64,000 nt of DNA from Saccharothrix coeruleofusca (GTDB lineage Bacteria; Actinomycetota; Actinomycetes; Mycobacteriales; Pseudonocardiaceae), in NCBI RefSeq assembly GCF_014648515.1, contig NZ_BMRG01000009.1, positions 113,988 to 177,987 of the forward strand. The letters run 5' to 3'. The position numbers and the translations under genes were made by a program. Each line of letters begins with the position of its first letter. Positions within the stretch are counted from its first letter, which is position 1. The notes under the pieces were generated by a model, which worked only from the letters and a program-made list of their open reading frames with translations, was not told where the DNA came from and did not search any database. Below, in pieces: positions 9,433 through 18,182 of this stretch.

Positions 9433-10068
9433 ATGCGGGCCATGACGCTGCTGCTCCTGCCCTGCGACGTGCTCAACCCCCGCCGTGTCGACGAGCACTT
9501 CGCGGCAGAGGCGGAGGCCGCTCGCGCGGCCGGGCTGGAGGTCGCCCTGGTCGACCACGACGCGCTGGCCCGCTCGGGCGACGCCGACCGGGCGGTGCGC
9601 CGGGTGCCGGAGGGCGGCGAGGCGGTCTACCGGGGGTGGATGCTGCGCGCGGAGCGGTACGCGGCGTTCGCCGAAGCGCTGCGGCGGCGCGGCGTGGTGC
9701 CCAAGACCGGTGCCGAGCAGTACCGCCGGGCGCACGAGCTGCCCGGCTGGTACCGCGACCTGGCCGCGGTGACGCCGCGCTCGGCGTGGACCGGGGGCGA
9801 CGACCGGGCGGACTTCGACCGCGCCCGCCGTGAGCTGGGCGCCGGTCCGGCGGTGCTGCGCGACTACACCAAGTCGATGAAGCACTACTGGCACGAGGCG
9901 GCGTTCATCCCCGAGCTCGGTGACGGCGACGCGGCGTGCGTCACGGTCGACCTCGCCCTGCGCGAGGACGGGGCGTGGCGGGTGGTCGAACTCGGCGACG
10001 GCCAGGTCAGCGACCGGCCCGCCAGCATCCCGCCCGCAGCCCTGATCGACCTGCTGCGCGAGCTCTGA
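9433..10068 (+). CDS. ATP-grasp protein, R2K clade (DUF4343-like)
   Basis: 211 aa. The C-terminal half has ATP-grasp features: a Lys-containing RDYTKSMKHYWHEA segment and the metal-binding tail RVVELGDGQVSD. The overall layout matches the R2K clade 3 / DUF4343 proteins, which are proposed peptide or amino-acid ligases of unknown substrate. The N-terminal half (LLLPCDVLNPRRVDEHF, YRGWMLRAERY) matches the same group. ATG 9433 and ATG 9442 are both possible starts. It is a single-gene unit, and I cannot suggest a substrate. Confidence 0.75.
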   Translation: MRAMTLLLLPCDVLNPRRVDEHFAAEAEAARAAGLEVALVDHDALARSGDADRAVRRVPEGGEAVYRGWMLRAERYAAFAEALRRRGVVPKTGAEQYRRAHELPGWYRDLAAVTPRSAWTGGDDRADFDRARRELGAGPAVLRDYTKSMKHYWHEAAFIPELGDGDAACVTVDLALREDGAWRVVELGDGQVSDRPASIPPAALIDLLREL

Positions 10069-10101
10069 CCAACCCCGCGCCCGCGCGACTGCCCGGACGG
10101 G

Positions 10102-11331
10102 CTACTCGGGGCAGCGCCGGACCGCGAGCAGGGCGATGTCGTCGGTGGCGGGGGTGCTGCCCACCATGGTGGCCATGATCCGCACGCAGGCCGTCTCGGA
10201 CGGCGTCGGGGACACGGCCTGCCGCAGCTGTTCCAAGCGCTCGTCCAGGTTCGCCTCGCGACGCTCCACCAGGCCGTCGGTGTACAGCGCGACCAGGGCG
10301 CCGGGCGGCACGTCCACCTGGGCGGCGCGGCGGCCGGAGACGGCCAGGTGGTAGCCGAGCGGCGGGCCGACGGGCACGTCGACGAACCCGGCCTCCATGC
10401 CCGGCACGGCCAGGACGGGCGGCAGGTGGCCCGCCAGGGCGAGGTCCATGCGGTGGGTCGCGGTGTCGATCACGGCGTAGGCGACCGTGGCCATGGTGTT
10501 GGCCTCGAAGTGGCTGGCCTTGCGGTCGAGCTTGCCCAGCACCTCGGCGGGGTCGGCGAACTCCAGGGCGTAGGCGCGCAGCGCGCTGCGCAGGCGGCCC
10601 ATGACGATCGCGGCGGCCAGCCCGCTGCCCACCACGTCGCCGATCACCAGCCCGACGCGCCCGCCGGGCAGGTGGAACACGTCGTACCAGTCGCCGCCGA
10701 CACCGCTGTCGGTGCCGGGGACGTAGCGGGCGGCCATCTCCCAGCCCTCGGTGGCGGGCAGGTGACTGGGCAGCAGGCTGTCCTGCAGCACGGCGGCCGC
10801 GGCCCGCTCGGACTGCGACCGGTGCATGTGCGCGGCCACCGCGAGCCGGTCGGCGACCAGCTGCAGCAGCTCGACCTCGGTGTCGGAGAACCGCCGGGGC
10901 GCGGTGCTGCCGACGTGCAGCACACCCACCAGGTCGCCCTGGGCGGTCATCGGCACGCCCAGCAGGACGCGCAGGCCCCGCTCCCACAGCAGGGGGTTGA
11001 CCACCGTGGACTCGTCGACGTGCTCGACCCGCACCGGCTCCCGGCGCTGGGCCACCTCTCCGGCGAAACCCGTGCCCACCACCACCCGGACGCCCTGGAA
11101 GACCTCCTCGTCCAGGCCGGAACTGGCCCTGGCCACCAACTGCTCGCCGCTGGCGTCGGCCAGCAGGACGGTGACGGTGTCGACCGCGAACAGCTCGCGC
11201 ACCCGCCACAGCAGCACCTCGAACAGCTTGTCCAGCTGGAACTCCAGCAGTGCGCTGTCGGTGATCGCTTCCAGCACGCGCAGCCGCAGCTCCGGGTTCT
11301 GCCCGTCGTCCATCCGAACAATCCCGTCCAC
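10102..11331 (-). CDS. GAF domain plus SpoIIE-type PP2C phosphatase
   Basis: 409 aa. A GAF sensor domain occupies about residues 15-165 and an RsbU/SpoIIE serine phosphatase domain about 190-405. Metal-binding blocks are visible: GGDWYDVF, IGDVVGSG, LYTDGLVE and TDDIALL. Such proteins usually dephosphorylate anti-anti-sigma factors in stress or developmental signalling. No STAS protein or anti-sigma kinase lies next to it, so the partner is elsewhere. There is no membrane segment, so it is cytosolic. Confidence 0.92.
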   Translation of the reverse strand: MDGIVRMDDGQNPELRLRVLEAITDSALLEFQLDKLFEVLLWRVRELFAVDTVTVLLADASGEQLVARASSGLDEEVFQGVRVVVGTGFAGEVAQRREPVRVEHVDESTVVNPLLWERGLRVLLGVPMTAQGDLVGVLHVGSTAPRRFSDTEVELLQLVADRLAVAAHMHRSQSERAAAAVLQDSLLPSHLPATEGWEMAARYVPGTDSGVGGDWYDVFHLPGGRVGLVIGDVVGSGLAAAIVMGRLRSALRAYALEFADPAEVLGKLDRKASHFEANTMATVAYAVIDTATHRMDLALAGHLPPVLAVPGMEAGFVDVPVGPPLGYHLAVSGRRAAQVDVPPGALVALYTDGLVERREANLDERLEQLRQAVSPTPSETACVRIMATMVGSTPATDDIALLAVRRCPE

Positions 11332-11435
11332 GTTCCGACCCCCGCACGACCAGTGAACAACACGAGCACGTGACGGGCGTCATACTGCTGGTGCCGAACA
11401 CATCAGAGTACCTGGTGAATAGTGAGCCTAGCTAA

Positions 11436-12002
11436 TCAGATCGTCGCGGTGAGGGTTTTGAGCTGGTCGAACGACTGGCGCACGATCCGCGCCAGGTCCT
11501 GGTCGGCAGGCCCGCTCAGCCAGTGCTCGAACGCCACGCGCAGGACCGCGATGCCCGCCTCGGCCGCCAGGCTCGCCTCCGGGTCCGCGACACCCCGGCG
11601 GCGCAGCCCGTCGGCGATGGCGGCGGACAGCGATGCCAGCTTGATCAGTTCGCGTTCCCGCAGCTCCGCGTTGGCCGAGATGATCGAGTAGCGCTGTCGG
11701 GCGGTCTCGTGCTGCCCTCCGAGCACCGCCGCGGCGGCGTCGAGGGCGGCCAGGACGGCCGTCATCGTCGACGCCGAGGCAGGAGCGTCCTCGACGGCTT
11801 CGGCGAGGCGGTCGAGCAGGACGGCCGAGCTCGCGAAGAGCACCTCGCGCTTGTCGGCGAAGTGCCGGAAGAACGTCCTGGCCGTCAGCCCCGCCCGCTG
11901 GGCGATCTCGGCCACCGTCGTCTGCTCGTACCCGCGTTCGACGAAGAGCTCCATCGCGGCCTGCCTCAGTCGGCCGCTCGCGTCGGGCTCCCATCGACTC
12001 AT
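11436..12002 (-). CDS. TetR-family transcriptional regulator
   Basis: 188 aa. The N-terminal HTH is clear (TTVAEIAQRAGLTARTFFRH, about residues 28-47), followed by a helical ligand-binding domain. It is divergent from the cyclase-family gene. A 19-bp palindrome lies 16 bases upstream of its ATG, so it probably represses itself and perhaps the cyclase gene. The ligand is unknown. Confidence 0.93.
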   Translation of the reverse strand: MSRWEPDASGRLRQAAMELFVERGYEQTTVAEIAQRAGLTARTFFRHFADKREVLFASSAVLLDRLAEAVEDAPASASTMTAVLAALDAAAAVLGGQHETARQRYSIISANAELRERELIKLASLSAAIADGLRRRGVADPEASLAAEAGIAVLRVAFEHWLSGPADQDLARIVRQSFDQLKTLTATI

Positions 12003-12017
12003 GGCGCGATCCTAGGA

Positions 12018-12036
12018 CATGTCACGTGATGACATG
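12018..12036. promoter_or_regulatory. Probable TetR operator
   Basis: Perfect inverted repeat CATGTCA-CGTGA-TGACATG, arms of 7 bp with a 5-bp spacer, inside the divergent region between the TetR gene and the cyclase-family gene. Size and place fit a TetR dimer site. Confidence 0.6.
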
Positions 12037-12122
12037 GTCTGCCACGTTGAGGTGACCTCCATTGCGGTCCGCCCACCCGCTCGGTACTGCTCCTGGTAGC
12101 CGTCGCGCCGAAGGAGGCCCAC

Positions 12123-13355
12123 GTGAACCCGGATCTGCTGCGCAACTACCTCGTCCAGCACCACGTGGGACGCCGTGACCTGCTGCGCCTGGCGGGCGCG
12201 GCGGGCGCGGCCCACCTGGTGGCCGCGGCTCCCGCCGCCGCGGCACCCGACGCGGGCGGCCTGGACGACACGCCGTTCGACTACGCCGACCCGGCGAACC
12301 TGGCCGACTGGGCGCCCAGCCGGTACGGGCCCGACGACCAGCGCGGCGCGCTCAACGAGGTCACCCCGGCCAAGACCGCCGCCGCCCTGGCGCTGCTGCG
12401 GCCCCGCCGCGAGGTCACCACCTACAACCTGGGCGAGCTGATGTGGAACGGCTTCCCGGCGTTCAGCACCGACCCCCGCCGCACCTACGAGCAGCGGCTC
12501 ACCATCTGGGGCTACCCGCCGCCGCCCGGCTTCCAGGAGCAGGGCGGCGTCCTGGTGTCGCTGGAGCCGCTGGGCGCCAACCGGGTCAGCGTCCACGAGG
12601 AGCGGTTCGAGGCGGAGTTCTCGACCAGACACCCGAAACCGCTCGCCACCACCTTCCAGATCGGCAGCCAGCTGGACAACCTCAACCACGTCGGCGCGGC
12701 CGAGTTCTTCTACAACGGCCTGCGCGGACCGGACATCGCCCGCGCCCACGGCACGATCCGGCTCGGCGCGGAGAACGTGGGACCGGTGGTCACCCGCGGC
12801 GTGCTGCTGGACGTGCTGGGCGTCAAGCTCGCCCAAGGCCGCGCGGAGGACCTGGCGGAACCGACGACAGGTGGTCGTCCGCTGCTGCGCGAGAACTACC
12901 GCATCACCGTGGAGGACATCCGCGACGCCCTGGAGTTCGGCGGCGTCGAACGGGTCGAGCCCGGTGACGCGGTGCTGTTCCGCACCGGCTGGAGCGGGCT
13001 GCTGGCCCACCGGCACCCGGACGACCTCGCCCGCTGGGCGGGCTCGCGCGGCCTGCCCGGCATCTACCTGCGCGAAGCCCGCTGGCTGGCCCGCTCCCGG
13101 CCGGCGATCGTCGGCGGCGACACCTGGGCGCTGGAGGTGCTGGGCAACCCGGTCAACGACGACGGCAGCGCCTTCCCGGTGCACCAGGAGCTGATCATGC
13201 GCCACGGCATCCGCATCGGGGAGTCCTACGTCGTGGACCGTCTCGCCGCCGACCGCGTGCACGAGTTCGTGTTCATCGTGACGCCGCAGTACTCCCAGGG
13301 GGCGACCGCGGGCAACACCCCGCCCGCCGCGCTGGGGCAGCCCCGGCGGCGCTGA
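12123..13355 (+). CDS. Exported cyclase-family protein (kynurenine formamidase fold)
   Basis: 410 aa. The N-terminus GRRDLLRLAGAAGAA resembles a twin-arginine-type export signal with Ala-rich cleavage near residue 41. The body matches the cyclase/formamidase family, metal hydrolases that often cut amides or lactones. The canonical motif HxGTHxDxPxH is altered here to QIGSQLDNLNH (near residues 179-189): both early His residues are Gln, while Asp and the last His remain. This variant occurs in a known subgroup, but the metal site must differ. GTG 12123 has a GGAGG site seven bases upstream. The upstream palindrome suggests TetR control. Confidence 0.82.
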   Translation: MNPDLLRNYLVQHHVGRRDLLRLAGAAGAAHLVAAAPAAAAPDAGGLDDTPFDYADPANLADWAPSRYGPDDQRGALNEVTPAKTAAALALLRPRREVTTYNLGELMWNGFPAFSTDPRRTYEQRLTIWGYPPPPGFQEQGGVLVSLEPLGANRVSVHEERFEAEFSTRHPKPLATTFQIGSQLDNLNHVGAAEFFYNGLRGPDIARAHGTIRLGAENVGPVVTRGVLLDVLGVKLAQGRAEDLAEPTTGGRPLLRENYRITVEDIRDALEFGGVERVEPGDAVLFRTGWSGLLAHRHPDDLARWAGSRGLPGIYLREARWLARSRPAIVGGDTWALEVLGNPVNDDGSAFPVHQELIMRHGIRIGESYVVDRLAADRVHEFVFIVTPQYSQGATAGNTPPAALGQPRRR

Positions 13356-13359
13356 ACGG

Positions 13360-13399
13360 CCGCGTGCCCGGCACCACGTGGGTGGCGCCGGGCACGCGG
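13360..13399. terminator. Bidirectional hairpin terminator
   Basis: A 13-bp perfect stem (13360-13372 with 13387-13399, arms CCGCGTGCCCGGC and its complement) with a 14-base loop lies between the convergent cyclase-family and CotH genes. The U-tract is poor, as is usual in high-GC actinomycetes. Confidence 0.65.
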
Positions 13400-13404
13400 G
13401 TCCA

Positions 13405-15375
13405 TCAACTGCCTGCGCAGGTGAGCGTTGGCGTGCTGGGTGATCCGGTGGACGACCCGAGGAAGCCGAACGTGGTGCTCGCGCCCGCCGCCAGCGAGCC
13501 GTTGTGGGAGGCGTTGCGGGCGGTGATCGACGCACCCTGGTTGGTCAGCGCCGTGTTCCACGACTGGTTGACCACCTCACCGCCTGCCGCGGTCCAGGAC
13601 ACGCTCCAGCCGTTGATCGCCGACGCGCCCGCGGTGACCCGGACCTCGGCCTGGAACCCACCGGACCACTGGCCGGTCACGGTGTAGGTCGCGGCGCAGC
13701 CCGCCGTGCCGGGCGCGGTCGTGCCGCCCCACCCCTCCGCGGAGTCCAGCCAGGCGATGCGGCGCGCCGTCCAGTCCCGCAGGTGCTGCACCTGGCCTTC
13801 CCAGGTGGGTGCGGTGGGGGTGATGAAAGGACCGACCATCCGCGTGCTGAGGATCGGCCAGCGCTGGAAGTTGCGCTGCGCGGCGTTGGTCAGCGGCCGG
13901 GCCAGCGCCTCGATCCTGGTCTGCAGCGCGGAGTCGGAGAGCACGCCGCGGCGCAGCGACTGCCAGCGCGCCTTGAGCTCGGTGACGAAGGCGGGGTCGC
14001 GCAGCAGTTGGGCGTACCAGTCGTTGGCCACCGGCTGCCGGGTCTGCAGGTGCTGCCAGCCCGCCGCCTGGTCGTTCTGGAAGTACCCGCCCACGCCGTA
14101 GGTGAGGTCGAAGTCCCACAGCGGACCGGCGAAGATCTTGGTGTCCCGGTCCTTGTAGAAGTGGGAGCTGCGGATGTAGGCGTCCATGTTGCGGCTGAGC
14201 TCGTTGACGATCAGGTTGTCGATGAAAGAGCCGACGTCGATGTACTTCCGGTAGCCGGTCGCCGGGTCGGCGAAGTTCGGCGCTCTGAGCACGTCGTGGA
14301 ACTCCTGTATGTGGTTGCGCAGCCAGTCCCGCTGGGCGGGCTGCAGCGGCGACGGGTCGACCACTTCGAGGTAGTTCCAGCAGGAGGCCGCGGGGCCGGT
14401 GCACGGCAGCGTCGGCTCCTCGGCTGCCAGCCACTCGAACTTCCAGATGTACCCGCCCTGGATCGCGGGCAGGGTCGTGTCGGTCTCCTTGAGCTTCTTG
14501 AGGTTCAACCGGTTCTTGCTGTTCTTGATCGTCTCGATGAGCAGGTAGACGCCCATGTAGTCGTTGGCGCCCACCGGGGTGGTGTCGGTGTTGAGGTAGA
14601 ACTCGACGAACGAGTACCGCGGGGCCTTCAGCCCCATCTCCCTGCCCAGCTCGAAGGTAAGCGCTTCCCGGATCAGCGACTTGTCCGGGTAGGGCCCGCG
14701 CAGCACCCAGTCGGAGTCGGCGGGCATCCCCAGCACCGGGTAGTCGGCGTCATCGTTGGCGTTGTCGTGGAACTCCATGCGGTACGGCGTCTTCTCGAAC
14801 ATCGCCGACGACTGCCCGCGCAGCCGGACCCCGGCACGGGTGGCCACCGCCGGGGCCTCGGCCAGCGACGTGGTTCCCCCGCTGCCGGGCTGGAAGATCA
14901 TGGCGGCGGCGTCGATGTCCTGGCGTCCCGGCTTGCCCGCGCCGTAGGAGTCGATCAGCACCAGCGGCAGGTCGTGCGCCGTGGTGGTCTCGCGCGCGGC
15001 GTACATGGCCGTTCCGGGGGCCCCGGAGGCGGTCCCGCCGACGAACGCCTGCGCGCGCAGCTGGGTGGTGCGGGTGAACTGCAGCGGGGTGCCCTGGTAG
15101 AGCTGGGACTGCGCGGTGGGCAGCGTCCCGTCGGTGGTGTAGCGGATCTGGGCCCCGCTGATCGCGGTGCTCAGCGACACCGACACCTGCCCCTGGAAAG
15201 TGCCGCTGGGCACGGAGAAGACGATGTCGCCGGTCAGGTCGCCCGCCGCGCTCGCGGCGGGGTCGGCGGCCTGGCCGCCGGGGGCGGGGGCGGCACCCGC
15301 CGATAACGGGACGAGGAGCCCGGCGAGGAGCACGGCGGCGACCGCGACCCCTCCGGTGCGGTGAGTCAGACGCAC
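13405..15375 (-). CDS. Secreted CotH-family protein with C-terminal CBM2
   Basis: 656 aa. GTG 15375 has a GGAGG site six bases upstream and opens a signal peptide (VRLTHRTGG, hydrophobic core, cut after AGAAPA). About residues 45-120 look like a chitobiase C-terminal-type domain (QIRYTTDGTLPT). Residues 140-540 are a CotH kinase-like domain (RLRGQSSAMFEKTPYRMEF, WKFEWL, AGPLWDFDLTYG). The last 100 residues form a family 2 carbohydrate-binding module (VTGQWSGGFQAEV, INGWSVSW, TFGFLGS). Bacterial CotH proteins are atypical kinases or surface proteins. The CBM2 suggests anchoring to a polysaccharide. Third gene of the DUF4956/VTC/CotH operon. Confidence 0.9.
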   Translation of the reverse strand: MRLTHRTGGVAVAAVLLAGLLVPLSAGAAPAPGGQAADPAASAAGDLTGDIVFSVPSGTFQGQVSVSLSTAISGAQIRYTTDGTLPTAQSQLYQGTPLQFTRTTQLRAQAFVGGTASGAPGTAMYAARETTTAHDLPLVLIDSYGAGKPGRQDIDAAAMIFQPGSGGTTSLAEAPAVATRAGVRLRGQSSAMFEKTPYRMEFHDNANDDADYPVLGMPADSDWVLRGPYPDKSLIREALTFELGREMGLKAPRYSFVEFYLNTDTTPVGANDYMGVYLLIETIKNSKNRLNLKKLKETDTTLPAIQGGYIWKFEWLAAEEPTLPCTGPAASCWNYLEVVDPSPLQPAQRDWLRNHIQEFHDVLRAPNFADPATGYRKYIDVGSFIDNLIVNELSRNMDAYIRSSHFYKDRDTKIFAGPLWDFDLTYGVGGYFQNDQAAGWQHLQTRQPVANDWYAQLLRDPAFVTELKARWQSLRRGVLSDSALQTRIEALARPLTNAAQRNFQRWPILSTRMVGPFITPTAPTWEGQVQHLRDWTARRIAWLDSAEGWGGTTAPGTAGCAATYTVTGQWSGGFQAEVRVTAGASAINGWSVSWTAAGGEVVNQSWNTALTNQGASITARNASHNGSLAAGASTTFGFLGSSTGSPSTPTLTCAGS

Positions 15376-16196
15376 GATGCCTCCTGCTCGGGTCGGTGGG
15401 ACGTGGTCGGTGCCTGCTCCACCGACGGGATGGTGCTGCGGAAGTGGCGGCGCAGCGTCCGCCGCCACGGCACGTCGGGCAGGTCCAGGCGCAGGGCGGC
15501 CAGCCCGGTGGCGTACTTGGAGATGCGGACGGGCCGGATGCCCATCTGCCACAGCATCCGGTCGACCGGGGTGGCGGCCGAAGCGCTCTTGGTCTCGACC
15601 ACGGCCAGCGCGGGCAGCCGCAGCGTGGACTCGGCGTCCCGCCAGGTCAGCCCCAGGTCGACGGTGACCCGGCTGGCCGATGCGGGCAGCAGCAGGGTGG
15701 CGCGCTGGTAGTCGGTGATCAGGACCGGGTCCAGGGAGCTGCCCGCCGCGGGGCCGAGCGACTCGCGGGTGAGCGCCTCGTCGATGAAGTCGCGGCCGGG
15801 GCGCACGGTGCCGCAGTCCCGCGGGTGGTACGGCAGCCGGTGCTTGGTGATGCTGCCCCGCGCACCGCTGATCTTGACCTCCAGCCAGCACTCGGCGGAG
15901 TCGAGGTAGGTGCGGGTGCGCACCTTGAACCGGCGGCGCCTGCGGTAGGCCGCGCAGTGGTAGCTGGCCAGCCGAGGGGTGTCGAAGTACACCGACTCGT
16001 AGCGGAAGGTGCGCTGCCCGCCGATGTCCAGCACCTTGGCGAACGGCTCGACCTGCTCCAGCAGGCGCGGCAGCGTCGAGGTGGGGATGAGGTACTTGCG
16101 GTCCACCCTGGTCTGCAGCGCGGCGCGGTCGACCAGTTCGGCCAGCCCGACGGCGGCCAGCCGGGCAAGGGCCGCCGTGACGGGCGTCGTGGTCAT
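15366..16196 (-). CDS. VTC-domain protein (polyphosphate polymerase-like)
   Basis: 276 aa, one VTC domain. The tunnel-lining basic residues of this fold are visible: TRVDRKYLIP, FRYESVYFDTP, YRRRRRFKVRTRTY, CWLEVKISG, TKHRLPY and VVETKS. In yeast the VTC domain makes polyphosphate from ATP. In bacteria the function is largely untested. ATG 16196 overlaps the DUF4956 stop (ATGA), and its own end overlaps the CotH start by ten bases, so the three proteins are translationally coupled. No membrane segment is visible. Confidence 0.9.
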   Translation of the reverse strand: MTTTPVTAALARLAAVGLAELVDRAALQTRVDRKYLIPTSTLPRLLEQVEPFAKVLDIGGQRTFRYESVYFDTPRLASYHCAAYRRRRRFKVRTRTYLDSAECWLEVKISGARGSITKHRLPYHPRDCGTVRPGRDFIDEALTRESLGPAAGSSLDPVLITDYQRATLLLPASASRVTVDLGLTWRDAESTLRLPALAVVETKSASAATPVDRMLWQMGIRPVRISKYATGLAALRLDLPDVPWRRTLRRHFRSTIPSVEQAPTTSHRPEQEASCV

Positions 16197-16795
16197 CGGT
16201 GTGCTCCCGACCGTGCGGGGGTCCCCGTCGCGGCGGGCAGGCCGCGGTCGGTCAGCGCGTACCGGACGTCGACCACGGTCGTCTCGTTGACCATGTCGAG
16301 CCGCTGCACGGTGACGGCGTGCACCCTGGCGTTGAGCAGCTGCTCCAGGTGGGCGATGAGCGCGACGTGGTCGGTGATGGCCGAGTCGAGCACCAGGATC
16401 TGGTGCCGGTAGTTCCGCAACAGCCGCCGGTGGTCGCCGAGGAACATCACCACGACGATGAGCGCCATCAGACCGCCGTTGAGCCACACCGAGCTGGTGC
16501 TCAACGCGCCCAGGATGCCCAGCGCGAGGGCGGAGAAGTAGTACGCGACCTCGTGCTGGTCCAGTTCGGTCGAGCGCAGGCGGATGATGGACAGCACGCC
16601 GAACAGCGCCATTCCCAGCCCGAGCCCGGCGCCGACGTTGCTGGAGCTCAGCGCGCTGGCGACGGCGAGGACGCCCGCGTTGACCCCTAAGTAGGCGACG
16701 ACCAGGTCGCGGCGGCGGTGGCGTGGGAAGTAGAGCCCGAACACGAGCAGTACCACCGCGCAGATGTCGATGGCGAACAAGACGAGCTGGGACAT
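16193..16795 (-). CDS. DUF4956 membrane protein
   Basis: 200 aa. About five transmembrane helices fill residues 1-120 (LVLFAIDICAVVLLVFGLYF; GLGLGMALFGVLSIIRLRST), followed by a soluble C-terminal domain of about 80 residues. The match is to DUF4956, a family found next to VTC and CotH genes in many bacteria. It may form the membrane platform for the VTC enzyme. Function is inferred only from context. Confidence 0.88.
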   Translation of the reverse strand: MSQLVLFAIDICAVVLLVFGLYFPRHRRRDLVVAYLGVNAGVLAVASALSSSNVGAGLGLGMALFGVLSIIRLRSTELDQHEVAYYFSALALGILGALSTSSVWLNGGLMALIVVVMFLGDHRRLLRNYRHQILVLDSAITDHVALIAHLEQLLNARVHAVTVQRLDMVNETTVVDVRYALTDRGLPAATGTPARSGAHR

Positions 16796-17131
16796 CTCGT
16801 ACGTTCCTCCTGAGCCGCTGCTGGTCGGCCAGGCGCCGCCCGCGTCTTGGCGGGGGTCTGCAGGACGGTCGCCGAAACTTTTCGTGCCTTCAGGTAAACT
16901 TTCGGGAACCCGTTCGAAACCATAGGTGCATGACGGGTGTCACGTCAATGAACTTCCGGCACGCCAACGTATACCAAAAGGGCGAATCTGCCCCAGGTTG
17001 GACCGATTAAGCTGCGGTCCGAGCACCTCTTGAGGCAGGCAATGGCCGGTGTCGACGGTCGGAACCCCGAAGCGTCTCGGTTCGAAAATTTCGTAGCCCC
17101 GGAGGTGGGTCGCTTGAGCCGAAAGGGTGAA
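16796..17131. promoter_or_regulatory. Intergenic region upstream of the DUF4956 operon
   Basis: 336 bases without a credible gene. Part is less GC-rich than the surroundings. CGAAA-CT-TTTCG (16873-16884) is a short palindrome, and a related TTCGGGAACCCGTTCG stretch follows near 16900. These may be operator half-sites for the operon promoter, which must fire leftward from here. The right half (about 17000-17131) lies past the stop of the GDSL gene and shows nothing clear. Confidence 0.35.
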
Positions 17132-18052
17132 TCAGCGGCCGGCGGCCAGCACCGCGTCGGCGATCACCCGGTGTCCCTCCGGGGTGGGGTGCACGTCGGT
17201 GAGACGGCAGAAGTAGGTCAGCGAGCACACCCGCGCCACCGGCGCGGGGATCGGGCCGTAGGTCGGGTCCTGGGCCACCTCGGTCAGCGGCCCGTAGCCG
17301 CCGGTAACCTCGGTGATGTCGACGAACTTCGCCCCGACCTTCTCGTACTCGGCCCTGAGCGCGGCGTTGAAGAAGTCCCGGAACAGGGTCACCGACAGCC
17401 GGGCGAGGTCCTGGCCGTTGCCGAACGCGGGGGACACCCACGCCCCGAGGAACACGTCCGGGTAGGTCAACCCCACGATCGGCGCGTCGCCCGCGGCGTC
17501 GCGCAGGGCGGGCAGCATCGCGGCCAGGTTGGCCCGGACCTCGGTCACGGCCCGTGACGCGCACGCCAGCGCGTCCGACGCCCGCGCGCACGGCGCCAGG
17601 TCGTTGCCGCCGATCACCACGGTCACCAGGCCGATCCGCCCCCGGTGCTCGCGCAGCACCCGCACGGCCGCGTCGAGCTGGGTGAGGCCCTGCGGGTCCG
17701 GTGCGCCGGTGGCGCGGTTTCCGGGTGCGCACCCGGCTTCACCGCGCATCTGCGCGGAGGTGGCGCCGCTGCACGCCAGGTTGATCAACCGCAGGTCCGA
17801 CTGCTCGGCCACGAGGTGGGCGAAGCCGTCCGGCGAGGAACCCGCCCCCGAGCCGGCCTCCGCCGGTCGGTAACCGGTCGCGTAGGAATCGCCCAGCGAC
17901 ACGTACACGCGCTCGGCGGGCGGTGCGCTGCTCGTCGTCGGGGCCGATGGGTTGGTCGACGTCGTCCCCGGAGTGCCCGCAGGTCCGGCCGTGCACGCCG
18001 CGAGCACCGTCAGCAGTGCCGCCACCAGTGCGGATCTTCCCACTCCCGGCAC
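17132..18052 (-). CDS. SGNH/GDSL hydrolase lipoprotein
   Basis: 306 aa. Signal peptide with lipobox LAAC (Cys about residue 19), then a low-complexity Thr/Ser/Pro linker to residue 46. Block I is SLGDSYATG with the catalytic Ser, block III is VVIGGNDL, and DVHPTPEGH carries the Asp/His pair of the triad. Cys residues in the core suggest disulfides. It is a predicted surface esterase or lipase. It stands alone on this strand. Confidence 0.9.
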   Translation of the reverse strand: MPGVGRSALVAALLTVLAACTAGPAGTPGTTSTNPSAPTTSSAPPAERVYVSLGDSYATGYRPAEAGSGAGSSPDGFAHLVAEQSDLRLINLACSGATSAQMRGEAGCAPGNRATGAPDPQGLTQLDAAVRVLREHRGRIGLVTVVIGGNDLAPCARASDALACASRAVTEVRANLAAMLPALRDAAGDAPIVGLTYPDVFLGAWVSPAFGNGQDLARLSVTLFRDFFNAALRAEYEKVGAKFVDITEVTGGYGPLTEVAQDPTYGPIPAPVARVCSLTYFCRLTDVHPTPEGHRVIADAVLAAGR

Positions 18053-18182
18053 GTCGACCCCTCCCGTTCGGAATACGACCGGGTTCCCAGCCTACCGGGC
18101 GGCAAACCTCCATCCACAGTGGACCGTGCTGGCAGTGCCGGTCGGCGGAGGATGTCCGGTCCTGCGGGGCGGCCGGCCACCG

